Source: Curtobacterium flaccumfaciens UCD-AKU (GTDB lineage Bacteria > Actinomycetota > Actinomycetes > Actinomycetales > Microbacteriaceae). From it: 64,000 bases of DNA. The position numbers and the translations under genes are program-made. Location of the stretch: the NCBI RefSeq assembly GCF_000349565.1, contig NZ_KB714631.1:39959-103958 (forward strand). The letters are read 5' to 3'. Under the pieces are notes generated by a model. That model did not search any database and was not told where the DNA came from. It was given only the letters and a program-made list of their open reading frames with translations. Each line of letters opens with the position of its first letter. Positions within the stretch are counted from its first letter, which is position 1. This document shows positions 16,729 to 24,120 of the stretch, piece after piece.

Positions 16729-17382
16729 CTAGGCTGCCGATGCTTGGAGGGAATCTGCGTGGAGCAGGACGAGCCGCGCCACCGGCGTGCCACGGCGTAT
16801 GGTGACGTCCGTGGTGGGTGCGAAGGCGAGGCTGAAGCCGTTCTGAAGCATGCTCTGGTTGGCGCGATCGCTGACCACCCCGAGGGGAACTTCGATTCCC
16901 GTTGCCCCGACGGGCAGGGTCGCGAGAAAATAGCCCTTCGGGACATCGACTGTCCAGCCGAGGTGCCACTCGATCGTTCCCTGGCCGTTCGGAAGGAACA
17001 TGGCCTCCCAGCCTCCGGCCGTCCGATAGTCGTACATCTGCATCCAAGAGCCGCCGGACGTCGTCACCCAGCCGCCGTCGCGGTCCCACGCTTCGGTGCG
17101 CCCATACCGACGGCCGACACTGCCGATGTCCTCTCCGTCTTGGAGCCCGAGGTCTGCGTCGTCGAGAGGCCGCATCCGGATGGAGACCGGTGATCGCACC
17201 TCCCACCCGAGTTCGAAGCCCATCCGATAGGGAGGACAGTCCGCTTCGAGCCTCGCAATGCGCTTGTGCTTGAAGTGCTCGGCATACAGGTCGCGCTCCT
17301 CTCGCAAGGCGCGCACGTCGAGTCGCGGCTTTTCGGGCGTCAGAGCCCAGGGGTGCAGTCGTTCGAACTTCAGGGTGACCAA
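16729..17382 (-). CDS. Unrecognised beta-rich protein, possibly DUF6065-like
   Basis: About 217 residues. It reads FERLHPWALTPEKP, then CPPYRMGFELGWEVRSP, IEWHLGWTVDVPKGYFLATL and ends VTIRRGTPVARLVLLHAD. The repeating short strands and the closing RRGTPVARLV recall the DUF6065 group of uncharacterised proteins, but I place it there with low confidence. No signal peptide or membrane helix. The start is uncertain: TTG 17382 is the first start codon after non-coding-looking sequence; a longer frame reaches 17526. It directly precedes the exporter gene (two-base gap) and follows a strong hairpin, so it may lie downstream of a processing or attenuation site. Confidence 0.5.
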   Translation of the reverse strand: MVTLKFERLHPWALTPEKPRLDVRALREERDLYAEHFKHKRIARLEADCPPYRMGFELGWEVRSPVSIRMRPLDDADLGLQDGEDIGSVGRRYGRTEAWDRDGGWVTTSGGSWMQMYDYRTAGGWEAMFLPNGQGTIEWHLGWTVDVPKGYFLATLPVGATGIEVPLGVVSDRANQSMLQNGFSLAFAPTTDVTIRRGTPVARLVLLHADSLQASAA

Positions 17383-17406
17383 CGGTGTCGCTTCTGATCT
17401 CGTGGT

Positions 17407-17435
17407 GCCGCCCCGGGCTGTGAGCCCGGGGCGGC
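17407..17435 (-). terminator. Perfect 13-bp GC hairpin inside the operon
   Basis: GCCGCCCCGGGCT pairs perfectly with AGCCCGGGGCGGC across a 3-base loop, between the beta-propeller gene and the next gene of the same strand. It could be a partial terminator or an mRNA-processing element giving the propeller gene higher expression than the rest. No T-run is present. Confidence 0.5.
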
Positions 17436-17452
17436 GGGACGGTGGATTAGTA

Positions 17453-18496
17453 CTACGCGTGGATGTCCTCGAGGCGGCGTGACCGGTCCTCGGGGGAAAG
17501 CGTGTCGAGGTCGAAGGTGACGACACTGCACGGGCCGTAGCCGACCATCACCTCTTCATAGGTGAACTCGCCTTCCTGACGCGTCAGCGGGGCAGATTTG
17601 AGGTCGACCGCGGTGAGGCTGTTGGCGGCGAAGTCGGGCCCTGCCGTCGCGAAGGTCGTGCCGCGCTTGAAGTTTGTCACGTAGATCGTGTCGTCCTTCG
17701 CGTCGACGGTGAGGCCTCGCGGGCCGGGTCCGACCGGGATGTATCGAAGCACCTCGTGCGAGGTCACGTCCACGACGTAGACGCGGTTGACCGCCTCAAG
17801 CGTGAAGAGCGCGAGCTTGCCGTCTGGGGTGAACGCGACCGCGCGTCCGCCGATCTCACCGAACTCGATCTTTTCGGACGTGTCCGTCTCGACGTCGATG
17901 ACGGTGCCGTAGGTGGCCTGCGTGTTCGCGACGAACACCTGCTTCCCCGCTGAATCGAAGTTGAGGCTGTAAGGGTGCGCCGTCTGGTCGATGTCGATCC
18001 GGCCAACTTCCCGGACCGACGCGATGTCTCCATGCGCAAGCCCGCTGACGTCGAGCTTGCTGACGAACCCGTCGCCCCAGACGCAGACGTAGGCGAAGCG
18101 CCCGTCGGGCGAGATCGCCATGTGTCGGGGATCACGTCCCATCGGGATCTCAGCCACCTGCACGTTGAGGTCCAGGTCGACAATGGAAAGGGTGTCAGAA
18201 CCGGAGTTGCTCACCAGCGCATGGTGGTCGCCGGGGTAGATCGCCAGCCCCCGCGGGCCAAAGCCGACCTCGATTCGACGTGCCTCCCGAAGTGCGACCG
18301 CGTCGATCTCCGAGAGCGTGTTCTGGCTCGTGTTGCACACAAATCCGCGACCGTTCTTCAGAAATTTGACGCCACCACGCGGCGCGTTTCCTACGCGAAT
18401 CTGTTCAATGAGTCGGTGCTCGCCGGTGCCAGTTTTTGAAACGACCGAAACAACGCCGTCGTCGGTGTCGGTGGAGAAAATTTGAATGTTCGTCAT
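17453..18496 (-). CDS. Cytoplasmic YVTN-type beta-propeller protein
   Basis: 347 residues made of about seven beta-propeller repeats. Typical blades: GNAPRGGVKFLKNGRGFVCN, VGFGPRGLAIYPGDHHALVS, GRDPRHMAISPDGRFAYVC, AVAFTPDGKLALFT and VGPGPRGLTVDAKDDTIYVT. There is no signal peptide, unlike many YVTN surface proteins, so it works in the cytoplasm. Propellers of this type can be lactonases, lyases or scaffolds; no specific catalytic motif stands out. Being first in the operon and set apart by a hairpin, it may be produced in excess. A TTGACT-18-TAGGAA promoter lies so close that the message may be leaderless. Confidence 0.75.
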   Translation of the reverse strand: MTNIQIFSTDTDDGVVSVVSKTGTGEHRLIEQIRVGNAPRGGVKFLKNGRGFVCNTSQNTLSEIDAVALREARRIEVGFGPRGLAIYPGDHHALVSNSGSDTLSIVDLDLNVQVAEIPMGRDPRHMAISPDGRFAYVCVWGDGFVSKLDVSGLAHGDIASVREVGRIDIDQTAHPYSLNFDSAGKQVFVANTQATYGTVIDVETDTSEKIEFGEIGGRAVAFTPDGKLALFTLEAVNRVYVVDVTSHEVLRYIPVGPGPRGLTVDAKDDTIYVTNFKRGTTFATAGPDFAANSLTAVDLKSAPLTRQEGEFTYEEVMVGYGPCSVVTFDLDTLSPEDRSRRLEDIHA

Positions 18497-18503
18497 GTCA
18501 TCA

Positions 18504-18533
18504 TTCCTACCGGATTTCCAACGAGCAAGTCAA
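18504..18533 (-). promoter_or_regulatory. Candidate promoter of the beta-propeller/exporter operon
   Basis: On the minus strand TTGACT (18533-18528) and TAGGAA (18509-18504) are separated by 18 bases. The -10 ends eight bases before the ATG, so transcription would start at or next to it, implying a leaderless transcript. Alternatively the AGGAA serves as ribosome site for a more distant promoter. Confidence 0.4.
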
Positions 18534-19121
18534 GCGCAATTTTGTTTCTATCTGATGAACCAGCGAAGCTTGCCTAAGTTTTCGTAGCGCGCCAAAGATG
18601 CGTCATTCGTGGCCCTCTTGTACCGACGCGAGAGACGCAATCTTGCATCCCCTCCCCAATTCCGCCCCCACGCTTCTATTTCCCCGTAGCGTCTGACGCG
18701 CATCGGCTACGCACTGACCTGTCTACCCCACTCGTACCCTCGCCCGCAAGGCATGCTGCGCTGGATCTACCAGCCGAGCGTCGTCGGCGGAGGATCGCGA
18801 CTTCTGACCGCGCTTCGGTTGTCCGGGCCGCTGCGGCCCGGACTTCCTCGGAGCAGAACTTCCCGTTCGAGCGGTCCGCCTTGCGCTAGGAATATGACCG
18901 AGCGGCGAGCAGGCCCACCAGTGCGCTGGCCGGCATGCCTGCGGTGAGCCACTGCTTGGGAGACACCCGTTCACCGTTGCGCAGGAGGGTGAGTTTGGGG
19001 GCATCCGCGCCTGAAGCGTTGGACCCATGAGCCCGTGAATTCGAGCAGCCAAGACGGCGCTGAGCGAGGGGAGTGGGTGTCGAAGATCGAACTGCCACGC
19101 CAGATACAGCTCGCGGCCGTC
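18534..19121. other. Stretch without intact genes
   Basis: No complete gene. A minus frame ending at 18886 contains a protein-like piece (APKLTLLRNGERVSPKQWL, then MPASALVGLLAARSY) that looks like the end of a lost gene, but I cannot name it. The remainder, including AT-richer 18540-18720, shows nothing coding. Confidence 0.3.
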
Positions 19122-19911
19122 TCAATTCTCCACATAGATATCGCCGGCAGCTACCGCAGCTTCGACGTCGGTCGATCGAGCATGTAGAAGGTCCGCGACC
19201 TCGGCGGCGCCGAAACAAGACTCCATGTGAGCCGTCCAGGTACGGACGGTCGCCTGCTCAACGTCGGCGCGAGCAGTCGACCGTATTGCCTTTACCTGCT
19301 CCCGCGTCAGCCACCAGAACGAGTCGTCGGTCTTCGGGGCCGGCAAGCCAATGAGTTGGCCTGGTGTGTCAGCGTATCCTTCCGCCCAGTACCGGATCAG
19401 CGCGAGGTCGTGCACCGACATCCCCACCGCATCCTTTGGCGCGAGGCAGACGAGTCTCCCTCCTGGGCTTCGCGTCCGGGCGTCTTCCGCGATCTCCGCG
19501 CTGATGTGTCCATCGACCCATATCACTCGGTCCGCTTCGGTGAGATGCAGCATCGCCGCTTTCGCTTTCCACCAAGACCACCCATGGGGAGCTGGCGGCG
19601 GATACCCGAACCCGCCAGGTATGTCGGTGGCAGTGCCGCTGGACCTGTATCCAGGCAGACCCACGATCGGCGCCCAGCGTTCGGGTACGAGGTACCCGTT
19701 CGCGGTGAGCCAGAACAGTCGGATTGGGAACTCGTCGACCAGGGATCGCAGATCGGCGGTGATCAGTGGATCCCATCGGACGATCACCGGGCGTCCGTGC
19801 GCGTCGGTCGTGTCGGCGTCGATGACTCTGGGACGGTTTGCCGGCGGGGGTGATCACGCCGTCCCAGCCGAGAAGCAGGTGGAGCCTCGTTGGGTTTGGT
19901 GCGTGGGTCAT
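19122..19911 (-). pseudogene. Frameshifted HAD-domain protein (HAD_SAK-like)
   Basis: The first part, from ATG 19911, reads TRLHLLLGWDGVITPAGKP; after a one-base frameshift near 19840 the frame continues RVIDADTTDAHGRPVIVRWD through IRLFWLTANGYLVPERW, WWKAKAAMLHL and DRVIWVDGHIS. These are the motifs of HAD-fold proteins of the polynucleotide-repair type. Two catalytic positions are altered: the nucleophile motif reads GWDGV instead of DxDGV, and the late acidic pair reads VDG rather than VDD. So the gene is broken both in frame and in active site. The C-terminal 80 residues are an extra helical domain. Confidence 0.6.
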
Positions 19912-20525
19912 GTGTCCGCTTTCGGTCTGACTTGGGACGTGTCGGGGGCGAGATCGACGTCGGTTCCTCGTGCGGCGAGAACGAGGTGCGACCTCGCAGG
20001 CGGGAGCGTCGCGGTCCAATTGATGGCGGCGACGGTTCTGTGCACACTCGGCGGATGCTCTTCCAAGGACCGGACGATGTGGTTCGCGGTGCGGCCGACC
20101 TCTTGAGTGAGAGCACGCATGGTGGTGACGCCGCCAGCGATGAGCAGATGCAGCCGGTCGCGGTCAATGTCGTCGAGGTGCCGCCCGGGTGACTACAGGT
20201 CGACTGCCGTGGTCGGCGTCCACGTGACGGGCTCGGGGACTCAACAGTGGCGGAGGCCTACCCGGATTAATCGATCGATTGACGAACGCATCTCGCTGGT
20301 CATGCCGATCCTGAACGCGGCGCACTCTGCCGCGTCTCCGCGGCTGCGTCCGATGCGCAGCGGTTCAGGCATCGTGCTTGTGTGCGTCCCGCAAGCTCGC
20401 TGGTGCACGTATCGACGGGCGTGCAGAAGTGTCCGGTCGAGGCCGGCATGATGGCCTGCGGCCTCGCAGATCCGTTCCCAGGCGGACGGGGTGAGGAGAT
20501 CGGCGAGGTTCAGTGATGGTCGTCT
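19908..20525 (-). pseudogene. Scattered remnants resembling a TniQ/HTH-type island protein
   Basis: Two minus-strand fragments in different frames. Upstream (about 20525-20390): LNLADLLTPSAWERICEAAG and LDRTLLHARRYVHQ. Downstream (about 20190-19908): HLDDIDRDRLHLLIAGG and VGRTANHIVRSLEEHPP, which looks like a helix-turn-helix. I recall this combination from large TniQ-like proteins common on actinobacterial islands, but the match is from memory. Stops and frame changes separate the parts. Confidence 0.3.
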
Positions 20526-20528
20526 GAT

Positions 20529-20816
20529 CTAGTCGATTGGCGTTGGTCCTGCATCGATGACGGCCGCGATCTCGCTGAGAGTCGCGAGGATCGCAGTTGT
20601 CTGCTCTGGAGTGCCCGTCATTCGCCAGCGGAGGATCCGGGCGGGCTGCTCATCTCCACCCGCATTCGGTTCGGCGTGGCCGATTCGGCGGAGGATCCCA
20701 GACAGCGCGCAGTCGAGGGCCCAGCGCTCGACGTCCCCGCCAGTAGCTGTGCCAAGCAGTCAAGACGCCTGCTCGATCGCCGTGGACCTGTCGATCTGCT
20801 TGACTGTAGTCGTCAC
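20529..20816 (-). pseudogene. Small ORF interrupted by an in-frame TGA
   Basis: A 95-codon frame starts at GTG 20816 and ends at TAG 20529 with one TGA at 20760-20762 (codon 19), probably from CGA. The downstream part (GGDVERWALDCALSGILRRI, then TPEQTTAILATLSEIAAVID) is well-formed helical protein. Family unknown. It sits just upstream of the TniQ-like debris on the same strand, so both may come from one decayed element. Confidence 0.35.
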
Positions 20817-20876
20817 GGGGTTGTGGCAGCGGGGGCGGGGGACATCGCTCCTGTCGACAACGAGGGGGGAACGACG

Positions 20877-21953
20877 ATGAGTGTCGTGTACACGACTGAG
20901 ACGATGGCGAACCGGGCGTTCGCAGCGGAGATCCGACACGATCCGGTGGCGTTCACCGCGCTCCTTGAGGAGACGCTCGACGTGAGCGACGCGGGCCTCG
21001 GCGAGTTCGTGTCGGTGAGGTGCGAAGGTATCGGGGACATCGACCTCCTCTTGACCTTCACCAACGGCAACCGTTCGACGATTGTGGGTATCGAGTCAAA
21101 GTTTGACCACGAGCTAACTGCGGAGCAGGTCGACAAGGAGCTGCAGGCGCTCAATGAGCACGGCGGCGGTCATCTAGTTGTGGTCCTCCCGGAGGTAACC
21201 GACGCCTCGGAGTTCACCGACCTGCACGTCCTGGCATGGGCTGACGTCCTCGGCTCGTTCAGGGACTCGCGGCTCACCAACGCCGACGTCGACGCCATGC
21301 CACTGACGAAGAGACGAGTCGAACGAGTACTGAGGGACACCAACTTCGGCCGCCTCCTCACCGATCCCGGATGGAAGGTGCACGTGCGGCGAAACGGCAA
21401 CGGGAACCCGTCGATTGAGTTCCACTCACCGAAGCTCACCTCCGGACGGACGATCCGCGGTCAGATTCAGGTCACCGGTCAGGGCATGCCTACCGATCCC
21501 GGAAAACTGCGTCTCGAGTACAGCCTCGGGATCGAGATCCGTACCAAACCAGTAGACGTCGACTTCCCCGACGACGGTGGAACTACGGCCCCGATCTGGG
21601 CTCAGCACCTCGCGACCCTGCGCCGGGAGGTGCTGACGGACGACCGTCTCAAGGAACTGACCGTCAGCCTCCACCCCGCGCCCCGCCGCTCCGACGACGA
21701 CCGTAAGGCGAAGCCGAACGCGCCGCGCGACAACAAGCTCGATGTCGCGGAAAAGCATCTCAAGGACGAGCGCTGGCTCGTCAAGGGCTACACCGACAAG
21801 GAGGGCTGGGCGCTCGGCGTGAAGTCGACACCGCACCGTCTCGACGAGCTTGACGACCTCTGCACGACGACAGCGCGCATCCTGAACGAGTGGCTGGCAG
21901 TTGAGCCTCATGACCTGGCGGAAGCATTACCCGCGACGGCTCCGTCAGCGTGA
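20877..21953 (+). CDS. PD-(D/E)XK nuclease-like protein
   Basis: 358 residues. IGDIDLLLTF (D54/D56) followed by STIVGIESKFDHELTAEQ (E73, K75) is the D...ExK core of the PD-(D/E)XK fold, with the helix EQVDKELQAL after it, as in many restriction-type and repair nucleases. The remaining 250 residues hold a beta-rich middle (about 160-230) and a lysine/arginine-rich linker (RRSDDDRKAKPN) before a helical C-terminus. GAGGGGGG lies six bases before ATG 20877; an upstream open frame to 20676 is antisense to the broken ORF and rejected. No methyltransferase or helicase partner adjoins it, so an orphan defence nuclease or a nuclease-derived sensor is likely. Confidence 0.7.
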   Translation: MSVVYTTETMANRAFAAEIRHDPVAFTALLEETLDVSDAGLGEFVSVRCEGIGDIDLLLTFTNGNRSTIVGIESKFDHELTAEQVDKELQALNEHGGGHLVVVLPEVTDASEFTDLHVLAWADVLGSFRDSRLTNADVDAMPLTKRRVERVLRDTNFGRLLTDPGWKVHVRRNGNGNPSIEFHSPKLTSGRTIRGQIQVTGQGMPTDPGKLRLEYSLGIEIRTKPVDVDFPDDGGTTAPIWAQHLATLRREVLTDDRLKELTVSLHPAPRRSDDDRKAKPNAPRDNKLDVAEKHLKDERWLVKGYTDKEGWALGVKSTPHRLDELDDLCTTTARILNEWLAVEPHDLAEALPATAPSA

Positions 21954-22249
21954 GAGGCGAATCAACACAAAGGCTCTCGTCCAAGCCGCCGTCTCGTCGC
22001 CGGATCCCGCTTCCCAAGTTGCACGGCTAGCCAAGGCTGTACCGAAACGGCCTCTGCGCAGGCCTTCGATCTGCCCCGAGGAGCGCAGGCAGCTGAACCA
22101 AGAGCCGTGCTTTAGTCCGACGCGGAGAGCACCGCTTTGGCCAGGTATCCCACGCTGACTCAAACGGCGTTTGTGAAGACGGTGTTTCGGGTCCGCAACT
22201 GACTGCCATTGGGCGGACCAGCGACCCAACACCGAAGCGGTCACACGGC
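21954..22249. other. Spacer without supported genes
   Basis: Both strands are interrupted by stops or give only low-quality frames. I see no RNA gene or repeat. Confidence 0.4.
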
Positions 22250-22492
22250 GTGGAGCATGCCGCCATCCCCATGCGCTCGGAGTGGTCGCCACCACCGAAT
22301 CTGGAGGTCCGCACGGCAACACGCGACGCAACCGATCCGGCCCCGCGCACCCTCGAAGAGGCCCGCGCGTTGCTCCGACGCACAGCGCGCGTGAACGAGG
22401 CGTATCGACGTGCCGACCAAGAGCGCCGTCGGTTGATGGCCGAAGCCAACGCTCTGGGCTTCACCAAGAAAGGAACGCCATCCAAGAGAACC
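22250..22492 (+). pseudogene. Small helical/HTH-like ORF, probably truncated
   Basis: From ATG 22250 the frame encodes RTLEEARALLRRTARVNEAY then ADQERRRLMAEANALGFTKK. This heptad-like helical segment is typical of small actinobacterial proteins that continue into a helix-turn-helix (LGFTK..IA..LGV). Here the continuation is lost after about residue 80 and the frame runs on into non-coding-looking sequence to 23275, across the island edge. Probably a gene cut at the island boundary. Confidence 0.35.
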
Positions 22493-22899
22493 TCACGCCT
22501 TGCGGGATCCTCGCCTTACGATACCCACTGCGTCACCGCGAATGCCTCGGTAGCCAATCAGTATTCGGAAAGCGCCCCTGCCATCGCGGTGTCGGTTCCG
22601 GGAAGGGCAGGCTACCGCGAGCCAGACTCCGTTCTGGGCCCGCACTCGGGCAGTCCTGGACCGAACCGGTCATGTCACGTTCGACCAGCGGCAGGAGAGC
22701 ACTGCCCTGGCGAGGTTTTCTGTGATGGCGGCCGACCGCTCCCCTGGATCCGATGCGCCCGTCTGGGTGACGCCGTGCGCAGTGAGCTGTGCCAAACGTG
22801 CAGTAGTGCCTGTGCCACAAGCACATGGCGAGACCTCCTACTTCCGCGCAAGTACGTCGATCTTTGGCTATACGTTAACTACCCCACTGTACGAACAGC
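22493..22899. other. Right-hand island edge, no genes seen
   Basis: No frame with coding character. Composition remains mixed until about 22880, after which it becomes typical core. No copy of the tRNA-Ser 3' end is visible. Confidence 0.35.
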
Positions 22900-22939
22900 A
22901 CGACGAAACCCCGGTCCGATCGGACCGGGGTTTCGTCGT
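22900..22939. terminator. Perfect 40-bp palindrome, bidirectional terminator
   Basis: The 40 bases are exactly self-complementary: left arm starts ACGACGAAACCCCGG, centre GATC, right arm mirrors it. It lies 61 bases beyond the end of the LacI-type regulator gene and would terminate transcription from either side. It also marks the transition from island to core composition. Confidence 0.75.
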
Positions 22940-23000
22940 TCCCGGGCGCCTCGCACGGCGGTCGACCCCGCCGGAACCAGGTTCCGCGGCTCGAGCGCGA

Positions 23001-24005
23001 TCAGGCGCGCGGCGGCCCCGTCGTCGACCGCACCACGAGCGTCGGTGGCACGAGCGTCCGGATGGGACCCGCCGGGGCTCCCGCAGCCGCGCCGATCCGC
23101 TCCACCAACCGCGCAGCCGCCAGGCGCCCGACCTCGTCGTTGTGCGGGTCGACCGTCGTCAGGCGCAGCAGGGGTGACGCGGCGAGCGGGGTCTCGTCGT
23201 TGCCGATCACCGAGACGTCCTGCGGCACGCGGAGTCCGGCTTCCTGCACGGCGGCGATCGCACCCATCGCCATGACGTCGTTCGCGGCGAACACCGCGGT
23301 CAGGTCGGGGTGCTCCCGGAGTGCGAGCCGCGTGCCCTCGTAGCCGGTGGCTTCCGAAGTGGGGCCGGAGCCGGAGACCAGCGGCTCGATGCCCGACGCG
23401 ACCAGCTGCGCGACGGTGGCGTCCCGGCGGAGCGCAGCCGGGCCTCCCGAGCCGGTGACGTGGACGATGCGGCGGTGACCCAGCCCGATCAGGTGATCCG
23501 CTGCCAGCCGTCCGCCGGCGGCTTCGTCGGAGGCGACCACGTCGAGTCCGCCGGGGACGTCCTCACGCGCACCGGCGACCACGACCGGGGTGTCCGCGGG
23601 GACGACGACGTCGGGGAAGCCCTCGGCGGCGAGCACCACGCCGTCGACCCGCAGGGAGACCAGGTCGTCGAAGGGCGAGGAACCGAGGTGGGCGTTGGCG
23701 CGGGTGTCGGCGAGGGTGAGGCGGAGCCCGTGCGGGGCGAGGGCCTCGCGGATGCCGTCGAGCATCGGGACGTACCAGGGGTTCCGGAAGTCGTCGACGA
23801 TGACGCCGATGGTGCGGGTCCGGGTGCCGGCGAGGATCGCGGCGGCGCGGTTCGGGCGGTAGCCGAGCTCCGCGACGGCGGCGAGCACCGCGGAGCGGCG
23901 GGCGGGGGAGACCCCGGGGTCGTCGCGCAGCACCATCGACACCAGGGACTTCGAGACGCCCGCGCGTGCGGCGACGTCGATGATCGTCGGCGGGCGAGGG
24001 GTCAC
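23001..24005 (-). CDS. LacI-family transcriptional regulator
   Basis: About 334 residues. The N-terminal HTH reads TIIDVAARAGVSKSLVSMVL followed by the hinge helix region (GYRPNRAAAILA), then the periplasmic-binding-protein-like sugar domain (TIGVIVDDFRNPWY, VDGVVLAAEG, AVFAANDVMAMGAI, VSVIGNDETP). GTG 24005 has GAAAGG six bases upstream; GTG 24023 is the alternative. It is divergent from the oxidoreductase/isomerase pair and a perfect 18-bp palindrome between them is the likely operator, so the regulator probably represses that pair until its sugar or polyol is present. Confidence 0.92.
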   Translation of the reverse strand: MTPRPPTIIDVAARAGVSKSLVSMVLRDDPGVSPARRSAVLAAVAELGYRPNRAAAILAGTRTRTIGVIVDDFRNPWYVPMLDGIREALAPHGLRLTLADTRANAHLGSSPFDDLVSLRVDGVVLAAEGFPDVVVPADTPVVVAGAREDVPGGLDVVASDEAAGGRLAADHLIGLGHRRIVHVTGSGGPAALRRDATVAQLVASGIEPLVSGSGPTSEATGYEGTRLALREHPDLTAVFAANDVMAMGAIAAVQEAGLRVPQDVSVIGNDETPLAASPLLRLTTVDPHNDEVGRLAAARLVERIGAAAGAPAGPIRTLVPPTLVVRSTTGPPRA

Positions 24006-24028
24006 GCTGAGCCTTTCCGGCACGGTGC

Positions 24029-24088
24029 TTGACAGGACATGGGCTGGTGCGGCTACAGTCTACCGAGACGTTCTGGAACGTTCCAGAA
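24029..24088 (+). promoter_or_regulatory. Promoter and LacI-type operator of the oxidoreductase/isomerase operon
   Basis: A consensus TTGACA at 24029-24034 and TACAGT at 24054-24059 (19-base spacing) are followed by the perfect 18-bp palindrome TTCTGGAACGTTCCAGAA at 24071-24088, with a central CG as in LacI-family operators. Bound just downstream of the start of transcription it would block elongation. Confidence 0.75.
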
Positions 24089-24120
24089 TCGGATCCAGCG
24101 ACCTTCTCGAAGGAGAGAAC

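Noticed and set aside
2452..22899. Attachment-site repeat (attR) matching the tRNA-Ser 3' end
   Set aside because: Searched by eye for the T-arm and acceptor sequence near the right edge and within the island; none found.
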